From the NCBI RefSeq assembly GCF_013214815.1, contig NZ_JABSPU010000004.1:1-64000 (forward strand): a stretch of DNA of 64,000 bases. Reading direction: 5' to 3'. Both the position numbers and the translations under genes were made by a program. Positions 1 through 9,448 of the stretch are shown here, piece by piece. Each line of letters starts with the position of its first letter. Position 1 is the first letter of the stretch. Under the pieces are notes generated by a model that saw only the letters and a list, made by a program, of their open reading frames with translations, ran no database searches and was not told where the DNA came from. Source of the DNA: Gilvibacter sp. (GTDB lineage Bacteria; Bacteroidota; Bacteroidia; Flavobacteriales; Flavobacteriaceae).

Positions 1-688
1 GTCAATTCTATCTTTGGTGTTGAAGGCCACATAACCTGCAGTAGTAAAATCCCCGCGATTGGCCTCATAAGGGCCTTTGCCAAAGTCTATATTGCTCAAG
101 GTCTCTGGGATTACAAAATGCAGATCGCTATAGCCTTGTCCGTGGGCGTGAGAGACCATATTGACAGGTAATCCATCAACGCTTAAGTTGATGTCTGTCC
201 CGTGATCAATATCAAATCCGCGCAGGAAGATCTGCTCCGCTTTTCCACCTCCTGCGTGTTGACCGATGAATAGCCCAGGCACTCTTTGTAACAGTCTTTG
301 GGAGGATTGTACCGGATTCAGTTTTAGGTCCACATCCACCATTTGCACGTCTAGGGGAACTCCAGGACTGATCACAATTTGATCCAGGGAAAGACGAGAA
401 GGCTCCAAAGACCAAATATTGTCATCTTTTTGAATGAAATCCGTAGCTGTAAAACTCAAGGTTTCGTAACCAATGTGTGAAAATTGAATAGTATCAGTTT
501 GCATTAGATCCGACAGTTCAAAGTATCCGTTGGCATCGGTATGGGTGTGGGTATTGTTGGTGGTATTGATCACCACAACATCTTGGAGCGGTATCGCTGT
601 TGCATCTTGGATGGTTCCACTGAGGGATTGTGCTATAAGACTGAATCCCATCAGCAAAAAAGAAAAAAGCAATAGTGTGTTGCGCATG
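1..688 (-). CDS. TonB-dependent receptor, N-terminal part (C-terminus outside window)
   Basis: Reverse complement from 688 reads MRNTLLLFSFLLMGFSLIAQSLSGTIQDATAIPLQDVVVINTTNNTHTHTDANGYFELSDL...IGYETLSF, then plug-like LFIGQHAGGGKAEQIFLRGFDIDHGTDINLSVDGLPVNMVSHAHGQGYSDLHFVIPETL. Signal peptide, carboxypeptidase-like domain and plug domain; open to the window edge. Confidence 0.88.
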
Positions 689-830
689 GCAAAGATTTTT
701 GTCGGTTCTATTTTAGATACGCAAGCACTGCCACCTTGGATTTTAAATTGGACTGTTTTTTGAAAATGGAGGTTAAAAACTCTGCAGTAATGACAGCGGC
801 AATATTGCAGACATCCTGTATCTTTGGGTT

Positions 831-2627
831 ATGGATCAGGCTTCTGTAAAACTTCAAATTTCTACCCTTCCCGATGCTCCTGGCGTATATCAATATTATG
901 ATGAGGCGGGCAAATTGCTTTATGTGGGGAAGGCGAAGAATCTAAAGAAGCGGGTCTCTTCTTATTTTACCAAACAGCATGATAACGGTCGGATTCGGGT
1001 GATGGTCAGAAAGATCGTCCAGATCAAACACATTGTGGTGGAGACCGAAAGCGATGCTTTGCTTTTGGAAAATAATTTGATCAAGAATCAGCAGCCACGC
1101 TACAATGTTTTACTCAAAGACGACAAAACCTATCCGTGGATCTGTATCAAAAAAGAACGCTTCCCAAGAGTGTTCCCAACGCGTCGCGTGATCAAAGATG
1201 GCTCTGAGTACTTTGGTCCGTACACCAGCATGAAAACGGTGCATACCCTTTTGGATCTCATTAGAGGGCTGTATCCACTGCGCAACTGCAATTACGATCT
1301 GGCCCAAACCAAGATCGATGCGGGCAAATACAAGGTTTGTTTGGAATTTCACTTGGGCAATTGTTTGGGGCCTTGTGAGAACAAGTATTCAGAAGATCAA
1401 TACAATCAGAATATCGATGCCATCCGCCAGATCATCAAAGGAAACTTTAAAGATTCCATAGGGCGATTTAAGCAGCAAATGAAAGATCACGCTGCCGCTA
1501 TGGAGTTTGAGGACGCCCAACGGATCAAAGAAAAGCTCACCGTTTTAGAGAATTATCAGGCCAAATCGACTATAGTCAACCCAAAGATCAACAATGTTGA
1601 TGTGTGTTCCATTGTTTCCGATGAGAGCTACGGTTATGTAAACTTTTTACAGCTTTCCTACGGTTCTATTGTGCGTTCGCACACCTTGGAGATGAAAAAG
1701 AAGTTGGATGAATCTGATGAAGAGCTGCTGAGTTTAGCCGTGGTAGAAATGCGACAGCGTTTTGATTCCCAAAGCAAGGAGATCTACCTGCCTTTTAAGT
1801 TGGATTTAGGCGATGATATCAAGGTGCATGTGCCTAAGATGGGCGATAAGAAACACATTTTGGATCTCTCCATCCGCAATGCGAAATACTACCGTATGGA
1901 GCGCTTTAAGCAGACCAAGATCACAGATCCAAACCGTCATGAGAATCGTATCATGGCCCAAATGAAAAAGGACTTGCGCCTTTCTGAAGAGCCGCGTCAT
2001 ATTGAGTGTTTTGACAACTCGAATATTCAAGGGACCAATCCAGTGGCTGCCTGTGTCGTCTTTAAAAACGGAAAGCCCAGCAAGCGCGATTACCGAAAAT
2101 TCAACATTAAAACCGTAGTGGGTCCAGATGATTTTGCCTCTATGGAGGAGGTCGTCTATCGCCGTTATAAACGCTTGTTAGAAGAGGAACAACCCTTGCC
2201 GCAACTCATTGTCATTGATGGGGGAAAAGGACAGTTGTCCTCAGCACTAAAAGCGCTTGAGGCCTTAGATTTGCGTGGGAAGATCGCCATTGTAGGTATT
2301 GCCAAGCGTTTGGAAGAATTGTTTTTTCCAGACGATCCGATTCCCTTGTATTTGGACAAGAAGTCAGAGACGCTACGCATCATTCAACAGCTCAGAAATG
2401 AGGCCCACCGATTTGGGATCACCTTCCACCGTGACAAGCGCAGTAAAGAAGCTTTAGAAACTGAATTGGAGACCATTCCTGGTATTGGTGAGAAAACGGT
2501 GATCACTTTATTGCAACATTTTAAAAGCGCTAAGCGAGTTCGCAACGCAACCTTTGAAGAATTGGAGCAACTTGTAGGTGTAAGCAAGGCAAGTTTGATT
2601 GCCCGACATTTTAACATCACCCCCTAA
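831..2627 (+). CDS. uvrC: Excinuclease ABC subunit C
   Basis: 598 aa; GIY-YIG start (LPDAPGVYQYYDEAGKLLYVGKAKNLKKRVSSYF), UVR motif, UvrC RNase-H-like region (ECFDNSNIQGTNPVAACVVFKNGKPSKRDYRKFNIK, LIVIDGGKGQL) and C-terminal HhH (TIPGIGEKTVITLLQHFKS). Confidence 0.98.
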   Translation: MDQASVKLQISTLPDAPGVYQYYDEAGKLLYVGKAKNLKKRVSSYFTKQHDNGRIRVMVRKIVQIKHIVVETESDALLLENNLIKNQQPRYNVLLKDDKTYPWICIKKERFPRVFPTRRVIKDGSEYFGPYTSMKTVHTLLDLIRGLYPLRNCNYDLAQTKIDAGKYKVCLEFHLGNCLGPCENKYSEDQYNQNIDAIRQIIKGNFKDSIGRFKQQMKDHAAAMEFEDAQRIKEKLTVLENYQAKSTIVNPKINNVDVCSIVSDESYGYVNFLQLSYGSIVRSHTLEMKKKLDESDEELLSLAVVEMRQRFDSQSKEIYLPFKLDLGDDIKVHVPKMGDKKHILDLSIRNAKYYRMERFKQTKITDPNRHENRIMAQMKKDLRLSEEPRHIECFDNSNIQGTNPVAACVVFKNGKPSKRDYRKFNIKTVVGPDDFASMEEVVYRRYKRLLEEEQPLPQLIVIDGGKGQLSSALKALEALDLRGKIAIVGIAKRLEELFFPDDPIPLYLDKKSETLRIIQQLRNEAHRFGITFHRDKRSKEALETELETIPGIGEKTVITLLQHFKSAKRVRNATFEELEQLVGVSKASLIARHFNITP

Positions 2628-2723
2628 ATCATGCGACTGCGCGCTACTTTTCTTTTTATTCTTTTAATGCTGAGTGGCAGTTTAAAGGCCCACTAGCAAC
2701 CCCTCGTCCTTTAAGCGGGCCTA

Positions 2724-4856
2724 GTGCTGCGTGGTGGTGGCGCCAAGGGTTTGGCACATATTGGAGCCCTCAAGGTGATTGAGGAATCCGGGATTCGCAT
2801 TGATTATATTGGCGGTACCAGCATGGGCGCTATTATTGGAGGACTATATGCATCGGGCTATTCAGCTACACAGTTGGATTCCATTTTTAGGGCTCAGGAC
2901 TTTGATAAACTCATTCAGGATGAATTGCCGCGAGATGCTCGAACCTTCTATGAAAAGGCCGATGCGGAAAAATATGCCATTACCCTTCCTTTTGATGGAT
3001 TTAAAGTGGGAGTGCCTGCTTCCTTTTCTAAAGGGCAAAACGTGTATAATTTGCTTTGGCAACTTACCCAACATTTAGGTGGCGAAGTAGACTTCACCCA
3101 AATGCCCATTCCGTTTTTCTGTATGGCTACGGATGTAGAGTTGGGAACTCAAGTCATGTTAGAATCTGGGTATTTACCGCGTGCCTTGACGGCCAGTGGG
3201 GCCTTACCTTCCTTGTTTAGCCCAGTAGAATTAGACGGACGTGTTTTGATAGACGGAGGGGTGATCAACAACTATCCAGTAGATGAACTGCGCGCCAAAG
3301 GCATGGACATAATTATTGGGATCGATGTGCAAGATGAACTCCGTGACCGAGAGCAGTTGGCCTCGGCTTTGGACGTTTTGGTGCAGATCAACAATTTCAG
3401 GACCATTCAGGCCATGGATACCAAGATTCCAAAAACGGACATTTATATTAATCCGGCAATTGATGATTTTACCGTGGTCTCTTTTGATCGAGGCAATGCC
3501 ATTGTGCAATCCGGTATTGATGCTGCTCTTGAACAGTTGGATGCTATGAAGGAATTGGCAGCTAAGCAGCAAAATCCTCCGCTGGAATACAAAGTGAATC
3601 AGCCTTCAGAAACACTAAAGATCAACCGCGTGGACATTAGCGGGAATGAAAAGTACACCCGCTCCTATGTTTTGGGGAAACTGCGATTAAAATCTCCGTC
3701 TGAGACCAGCTTTGCCAGCTTTAGTGATGGGGTAAAAAACTTAATGGCCACCGGGAATTTTCAGGCCATTGATTACGATTTTAATAAAACGCAGGACGAC
3801 TCCACTCAGGTTTCCATCACCCTAAAAGAAAGTAAAAGTCGCATGCTCTTGCGTTTGGGGGCTCACTATGACAATTTGTACAAGAGTGCCGCGCTGGTCA
3901 ATATGACCTTTAAGCGTGTTTTGACCAATAATGATATTGTTTCTTTGGACCTTATCGCTGGAGATAATATCCGCTACAATTTTGACTATTATGTAGACAA
4001 AGGTTACTACTGGAGTATTGGATTGCGGTCTTATTTGAACCAGTTTGAGACCAACGTGCCTCAAGAGTTGTTTTTAAACGATGTTATTGACCCGGGGACA
4101 CTGAATAAGCTGGCTTTAGAATATTTTGAGTGGACCAATCAAGTCTATGTGCAGACGCTCATTGGTAATGCTTTTGCCTTTGGAGTTGGCGTGGAACACA
4201 AGCGGTTCAATCAGTTCAGTGACACTTTTGGGCTCACTCCAGGGGAATCGCGAACCTATTTTGATGAGACCGATTACGGCAGTTTGCTCGGGTTTTTGAA
4301 GTACGATACAAGAGACGATGTCTACTTCCCAACCAAAGGCTTCTTCTTTGAAGGCCAAATGAATGTGTATCTCACTGCATCTGGGAGAAACGATCGATTC
4401 AAGGAGTTTTCTATTGCTAAAGCTCGTTTGGGTGGCGCCAAGCGTTTTGGAGATTTTACCGTCTTTGTTGGGACAGAAGGCGGCTTTAAAATTGGAGATG
4501 ACTCTACCCGTACCTTCGACTTCTTTTTAGGTGGCTACGGTTTTAGACAGACGGGTAACTTGATGCCTTTTATTGGCCTGGAACCTTTGAGTTTTAGAGG
4601 AGACACTTATTTAAAGGCAGACCTGCGCTTAGACTATGAACTCTTTGCCAAAAACCACCTCTTTGGCGTGGTCAATATTGCCAATATTGGCAATAATCTA
4701 TTTACCAATAACCAGTGGATTGACGGTATTGATTACTCCGGATACGGACTGGGTTATGGTTTTGAAACCTTTGCCGGACCACTACAACTCATCTACAGTT
4801 ATTCTCCAGAAGTGGCGGAAAGCAATTGGTATGTGTCCCTAGGATTTTGGTTTTGA
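2724..4856 (+). CDS. Patatin-like phospholipase with C-terminal POTRA/Omp85-type barrel; upstream signal peptide separated by in-frame stops
   Basis: GGGAKG oxyanion motif, GTSMG nucleophile motif, DGG catalytic Asp, then POTRA-like segment (LKINRVDISGNEKYTRSYVLGKLRLK) and a beta-barrel ending in a C-terminal aromatic (YVSLGFWF). ATG at 2631 in the same frame encodes a signal peptide, but stops intervene at 2694-2696 and 2712-2714. Confidence 0.85.
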   Translation: MLRGGGAKGLAHIGALKVIEESGIRIDYIGGTSMGAIIGGLYASGYSATQLDSIFRAQDFDKLIQDELPRDARTFYEKADAEKYAITLPFDGFKVGVPASFSKGQNVYNLLWQLTQHLGGEVDFTQMPIPFFCMATDVELGTQVMLESGYLPRALTASGALPSLFSPVELDGRVLIDGGVINNYPVDELRAKGMDIIIGIDVQDELRDREQLASALDVLVQINNFRTIQAMDTKIPKTDIYINPAIDDFTVVSFDRGNAIVQSGIDAALEQLDAMKELAAKQQNPPLEYKVNQPSETLKINRVDISGNEKYTRSYVLGKLRLKSPSETSFASFSDGVKNLMATGNFQAIDYDFNKTQDDSTQVSITLKESKSRMLLRLGAHYDNLYKSAALVNMTFKRVLTNNDIVSLDLIAGDNIRYNFDYYVDKGYYWSIGLRSYLNQFETNVPQELFLNDVIDPGTLNKLALEYFEWTNQVYVQTLIGNAFAFGVGVEHKRFNQFSDTFGLTPGESRTYFDETDYGSLLGFLKYDTRDDVYFPTKGFFFEGQMNVYLTASGRNDRFKEFSIAKARLGGAKRFGDFTVFVGTEGGFKIGDDSTRTFDFFLGGYGFRQTGNLMPFIGLEPLSFRGDTYLKADLRLDYELFAKNHLFGVVNIANIGNNLFTNNQWIDGIDYSGYGLGYGFETFAGPLQLIYSYSPEVAESNWYVSLGFWF

Positions 4857-5200
4857 TAACCTGAATTGAACAGTAGAAGATCTGTTGCGTTTTTAAATTA
4901 CTTCAAAAGCAAACACTTCGTTTTACTTTTCAATTTCAACGTAGCGCTGCTATGCTGAAATTGAGGCAGCAATTGCTTTTTTTGTACTTTAAATCCTCAC
5001 TACGACATTCTACCGCCCAATTCAGGGGGAATTTCTGTCCGAACGAAGCTTATTTTTTCGATATTTGTGTAATGGCATTCAAACGCAATAACAGGCTGTT
5101 TTTTAAGCTACGAGACAGGCTCAAGCGCAATCCGGAATAAGGAATTGTACGGCCCGTAGGGGTATAGCCTAACTCTTTACTAACGTAACAATTCAAACAG

Positions 5201-7600
5201 ATGCCTTTTTATCATTCTTTAGGGAAGATCCCACATAAGCGACACACCCAGTTTCGCAAACCAGACGGCACGCTTTATGCCGAACAGCTCTTTGGTACCA
5301 TTGGCTTTGACGGAATGTCCAGCAATTTGTACCACGAGCACCGACCGACTCAGGTCAAATCCATTGACAATCAATACAGCGTTGCCCCCAAAGTGGCACG
5401 TGAGAACAATATGCAATCCTTGCGTTTACACGGATTCAAAGTGCCACCAACCGCGGACTATTTGGAAAGCCGCAAGATCATCTTGACCAACAGCGATTGC
5501 AACATCATTTTAGCGGCTCCAACGGAATCTCAAAAAGATTATTTCTACAAGAATACTGATGCCGATGAGCTCATCTTCATCCACAGAGGAAGCGGAAAGC
5601 TCCGGACCCATATGGGGAATCTCGATTTTAAATACGGAGATTATCTGCTCGTACCTCGCGGAATTATTTACAAAATTGAATTTGACACTGATGATAACCG
5701 CTTGTTCATTGTAGAATCTTACCGCCCAATTTACACGCCCAAGCGCTATCGCAATTGGTTTGGGCAGTTATTGGAACATTCTCCTTTCTGTGAACGTGAT
5801 CTCCGCCGTCCGCAGGAATTGGAAACACACGACCAGAAAGGCGATTTCTTGATCAAGATCAAAAAGCAAAACGACATTTTTGATATGGTCTATGCCACGC
5901 ATCCCTTTGATGTGGTGGGTTATGACGGATACAACTATCCATACGCCTTTTCTATTCACGATTTTGAACCCATAACGGGACGCATCCACCAGCCGCCTCC
6001 AGTGCATCAGACCTTTGAGACGGACGCTTTTGTGGTGTGTTCTTTTGTGCCAAGACTGTACGATTACCATCCGCAGAGCATACCAGCACCCTACAATCAC
6101 AGTAACATTGACAGTGATGAGGTGCTCTATTATGTAGATGGTGATTTTATGAGTCGAAACGATATAGATGCTGGACACATCTCCTTGCACCCTGCCGGAA
6201 TTCCTCACGGACCGCATCCGGGAGCAACAGAGCGCAGCTTTGGACAAGTTAAAACAGATGAACTGGCCGTAATGGTTGACACTTTTAAACCTTTAAAGGT
6301 GACCGAAGAAGCCATGAAGATCGCAGACAACGATTACTTTAAGTCATGGTTGGAGTTAGACATAAATACATACTGTCTACGCATTGTAGGGCGATGTGGT
6401 AAGGACCGCTTTTTCTTATCAAGCCTTTATTTATTTACATCACCCTTAAAACTAAAAACAATGATTACAGATAATACATCACAAGCTTTAGAGAAAATTG
6501 TACCTCAAGCCGATGACTTTTTGCCACTATTAGGAACCGATTTTGTAGAACTCTATGTAGGTAACGCCAAGCAGGCTGCTTTTTATTACGAGCACGCCTG
6601 GGGCTTTACGCCAATTGCTTACAGCGGATTGGAAACCGGAAACAAGGACACTGTGTCTTATGTTTTGCAACAAGACAAAATTCGTTTGGTACTGACCTCG
6701 CCGCTAAAACCGGGAGGCCCGATCAACCAGCACATCAACGATCACGGAGATGGTGTAAAGGTTGTTGCCCTTTGGGTAGACGATGCTAAAAAGAGCTTTG
6801 AAGAAACGGTAAAGCGCGGTGCAGAGCCTTATATGGAGCCTACCGCCAGAGAAGATGCCAATGGAAAAGTGGTGCTTTCTGGTATTCACACTTATGGAGA
6901 GACCGTTCACGTATTTGTCGAGCGCTCTGCCTATGACGGACCATTTTTGCCAGGTTACAAAGCTTGGGATAAGCCAGTGACTGCTAAGAATGTTGGGCTC
7001 AAGTATATTGACCACATGGTTGGAAATGTAGGTTGGAATGAGATGAACAAATGGTGTGAATTCTACGCCAAAGTGATGGGCTTTGCCCAATTGGTCTCTT
7101 TTGATGACAACGATATTTCTACAGAATACACCGCCTTGATGAGTAAGGTGATGTCTAACGGAAACGGTCGAATTAAATTCCCGATCAACGAACCTGCCGA
7201 AGGCCGCAAGAAATCTCAGATCGAGGAGTATATTGACTTCTACAACGGTGCTGGAGTGCAGCATATCGCAGTAGCTACAGACAACATTATTGAAACTGTG
7301 GGGCAATTGCGTGACAATGGGGTAGAGTTCCTCTACGTGCCAGAGACCTATTACGATACCGTTTTGGACCGAGTGGGAGAGATAGACGAGGACCTAGAAC
7401 CGCTTAAGGAATTGGGTGTGCTTATTGACCGAGATGATGAAGGCTATTTGCTGCAGATCTTTACAAAACCGGTTTTGGACCGTCCAACGATGTTCTTTGA
7501 GATCATTCAACGCAAGGGAGCTCAGTCCTTTGGGAAAGGAAATTTCAAGGCACTTTTTGAGGCTATTGAACGTGAACAAGAAGCCCGTGGAACCTTATAA
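5201..7600 (+). CDS. Homogentisate 1,2-dioxygenase fused in frame to 4-hydroxyphenylpyruvate dioxygenase
   Basis: N-terminal ~385 aa resemble homogentisate dioxygenase (MPFYHSLGKIPHKRHTQFRKPDGTLYAEQLFGTIGFDGMSSNLYH...ISLHPAGIPHGPHPGATE). C-terminal ~379 aa from the internal ATG at 6461 resemble HPPD (DFVELYVGNAKQAAFYYEHAWGFTPIAYSG...FTKPVLDRPTMFFEIIQRKGAQSFGKGNFKALFEAIEREQ). Confidence 0.92.
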   Translation: MPFYHSLGKIPHKRHTQFRKPDGTLYAEQLFGTIGFDGMSSNLYHEHRPTQVKSIDNQYSVAPKVARENNMQSLRLHGFKVPPTADYLESRKIILTNSDCNIILAAPTESQKDYFYKNTDADELIFIHRGSGKLRTHMGNLDFKYGDYLLVPRGIIYKIEFDTDDNRLFIVESYRPIYTPKRYRNWFGQLLEHSPFCERDLRRPQELETHDQKGDFLIKIKKQNDIFDMVYATHPFDVVGYDGYNYPYAFSIHDFEPITGRIHQPPPVHQTFETDAFVVCSFVPRLYDYHPQSIPAPYNHSNIDSDEVLYYVDGDFMSRNDIDAGHISLHPAGIPHGPHPGATERSFGQVKTDELAVMVDTFKPLKVTEEAMKIADNDYFKSWLELDINTYCLRIVGRCGKDRFFLSSLYLFTSPLKLKTMITDNTSQALEKIVPQADDFLPLLGTDFVELYVGNAKQAAFYYEHAWGFTPIAYSGLETGNKDTVSYVLQQDKIRLVLTSPLKPGGPINQHINDHGDGVKVVALWVDDAKKSFEETVKRGAEPYMEPTAREDANGKVVLSGIHTYGETVHVFVERSAYDGPFLPGYKAWDKPVTAKNVGLKYIDHMVGNVGWNEMNKWCEFYAKVMGFAQLVSFDDNDISTEYTALMSKVMSNGNGRIKFPINEPAEGRKKSQIEEYIDFYNGAGVQHIAVATDNIIETVGQLRDNGVEFLYVPETYYDTVLDRVGEIDEDLEPLKELGVLIDRDDEGYLLQIFTKPVLDRPTMFFEIIQRKGAQSFGKGNFKALFEAIEREQEARGTL

Positions 7601-7618
7601 AAACGCTAAATAATAGTT

Positions 7619-7647
7619 AAAGGCGGATTTGCTATCCGCCTTTTTCC
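7619..7647 (+). terminator. Rho-independent-type terminator after the HGO/HPPD ORF
   Basis: aaaggcggat-ttgct-atccgcctttttc: GC-rich inverted repeat followed by a T run. Confidence 0.8.
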
Positions 7648-7703
7648 TACTTTTTGGAATGGAACTTGTACTCCCCCTATAAAACACATAACGCCCACCT
7701 ACT

Positions 7704-8477
7704 ATGAAACGCATATTAACCCTAGTCTTACTGCTTGCCGTCAGTGCCAGTATTGCCCAGTCTAAAAAGGCTTATGGCGATGGCGAATGGTTCCGTTTTA
7801 GGATACATTACGGCCTGATCACCGCCGGTTATGCTACCCTGGAAGTTGATGAGGAAACCCTCAATGGGAAATCTGTGTATCATGTCAAAGGCGAAGGGCG
7901 CACCACGGGAGTGACCAAGTTATTCTTCAACGTAGAGGATTATTACGAATCCTATATTGATACCGATAAAGACATTCCGTATCGATTCATTAGAAAGATC
8001 GATGAAGGCGGACACACCAAAGACATTCAGATCGATTTTGATCACGAGACTAATCAGGCGTTGGTCTTCAATAAAAAACACAACAATAAAGAGACCTTGA
8101 GTTTCCCTAAAGATGCTCAGGACATGGTATCGGCCTTTTACTATTTGCGCAACCGTTTGGATGTGTCTAATATGAAAGAAGGCGATGTGACGGAGATGAA
8201 TATGTTCTTTGATAAGGAGAACTATAAATTCCGTCTGAAATTCCTCTACAGAGAAACGCTTAAAACCAAATTTGGAAAAGTGCCGTGTATGGTCTTTAGA
8301 CCTTATGTGCAAGCTGGGCGTGTCTTTAAAGAGAAGGAAAGTCTCACCGTTTGGGTCTCCGATGATGACAACCGCATTCCGGTGCGTATCAAAGCGAGTT
8401 TGGCCGTTGGCAATCTCAAAGCCGACCTTGTGGAATTCAAAGGTTTAAAGCACTCTTTTAAATTACAAGTAGATTAA
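7704..8477 (+). CDS. DUF3108 domain-containing secreted protein
   Basis: Signal peptide MKRILTLVLLLAVSASIAQS; KAYGDGEWFRFRIHYGLITAGYATLEV...KGEGRTTGVTKLFFNVEDYYESYID typical of DUF3108. Confidence 0.8.
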   Translation: MKRILTLVLLLAVSASIAQSKKAYGDGEWFRFRIHYGLITAGYATLEVDEETLNGKSVYHVKGEGRTTGVTKLFFNVEDYYESYIDTDKDIPYRFIRKIDEGGHTKDIQIDFDHETNQALVFNKKHNNKETLSFPKDAQDMVSAFYYLRNRLDVSNMKEGDVTEMNMFFDKENYKFRLKFLYRETLKTKFGKVPCMVFRPYVQAGRVFKEKESLTVWVSDDDNRIPVRIKASLAVGNLKADLVEFKGLKHSFKLQVD

Positions 8478-8482
8478 CGTCT

Positions 8483-9448
8483 ATGGATGATCAACTAAAC
8501 AACCAACTCCAGAAATTAGAAGAGAAATTCAAAAACTCCGGACAGGACATGAAGTCTTATCTGGGTGGCTTGCTTTACGATCGTTACCTGACCTATTGGG
8601 ATTATATCCACTTGGACACTTTATTGAGTTTGCAGATTCCTCGGACGTATTTTCCAGACGAGGAGATCTTTATTGGCTATCACCAGATCACCGAACTCTA
8701 CTTTAAGCTCATCATTCATGAGCAGAAGCAGATCATTGACGATAAGCTTCAGCAGGCGGAATTCTTTATCAAAAAATTGGAGCGCATCAACAGATACTTT
8801 AGAATTTTGATCGATTCCTTTGATGTGATGATTCGTGGGATGGAAAAGGAGCAGTTCTTGAAGTTCCGCATGTCGCTGCTACCTGCGAGCGGATTTCAAT
8901 CGGCCCAATACCGCATGATCGAATTCTACAGCACACCTATGGAAAACTTGGTTCACGTGTCAGTTCGAGAGGATTACTCTGAAGCAGATTCTATAGAGGA
9001 TATGTACGAACAGATCTACTGGAAACGCGGTGCCACCGATCTGGAAACCAAAAACAAGACCCTTACCTTAAAGCAGTTCGAATTTCGCTATACGCCGCGT
9101 TTTATTCGAATCATGAATGAGGTCAAAGGGCAAACGTTGTATCACAAATACTTAGCCTTACCCGAAGGCGAAAAAAATAACCCGGCCCTGATAAACGAAT
9201 TACGAAAATTTGACGTTAACGCTAATGTCAATTGGTTGCTAATGCACATGGGTGCTGCCTTTAGGTACCTGCACAAAGAGGGCAAAACGGTCTTGGCAAC
9301 CGGAGGAACCAATTGGAAAGATTTTCTTCCACCAAGTTTTCATAAAATCCATTATTTTCCCAATCTTTGGACTCCCGAAGAAAAGGAGAATTGGGGGCGT
9401 GAGTGGATGACTCATGCTTATAACAGCGCAAAAACCAAACAACATTGA
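8483..9448 (+). CDS. Tryptophan 2,3-dioxygenase family protein
   Basis: YDRYLTYWDYIHLDTLLSLQIPRTYFPDEEIFIGYHQITELYFKLIIHEQKQI and LPASGFQSAQYRMIEFYS match TDO haem and substrate motifs; C-terminal TGGTNWKDFLPP. Confidence 0.93.
   Translation: MDDQLNNQLQKLEEKFKNSGQDMKSYLGGLLYDRYLTYWDYIHLDTLLSLQIPRTYFPDEEIFIGYHQITELYFKLIIHEQKQIIDDKLQQAEFFIKKLERINRYFRILIDSFDVMIRGMEKEQFLKFRMSLLPASGFQSAQYRMIEFYSTPMENLVHVSVREDYSEADSIEDMYEQIYWKRGATDLETKNKTLTLKQFEFRYTPRFIRIMNEVKGQTLYHKYLALPEGEKNNPALINELRKFDVNANVNWLLMHMGAAFRYLHKEGKTVLATGGTNWKDFLPPSFHKIHYFPNLWTPEEKENWGREWMTHAYNSAKTKQH

Noticed and set aside
212-763. Short ORFs overlapping the truncated TonB receptor (212-415 minus; 530-763 plus)
   Set aside because: Contained in or antisense to the real receptor frame, which reads open from 688 to the window start.
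4952-5140. 62-aa ORF in the gap before the homogentisate dioxygenase
   Set aside because: Low-complexity/hydrophobic start then basic stretch, no recognisable domain, overlaps an inverted repeat; more likely spurious.
5768-6247. 159-aa antisense ORF opposite homogentisate dioxygenase
   Set aside because: Antisense to a strongly conserved gene with no domain; frame artefact.
6704-7306. 200-aa antisense ORF opposite HPPD
   Set aside because: Shadow ORF; the + strand frame has clear HPPD motifs.
8483-9448. Idea that tryptophan 2,3-dioxygenase is functionally tied to MbnH-made kynurenine
   Set aside because: TDO acts on free tryptophan and lies ~29 kb away in a different operon; shared product name only.
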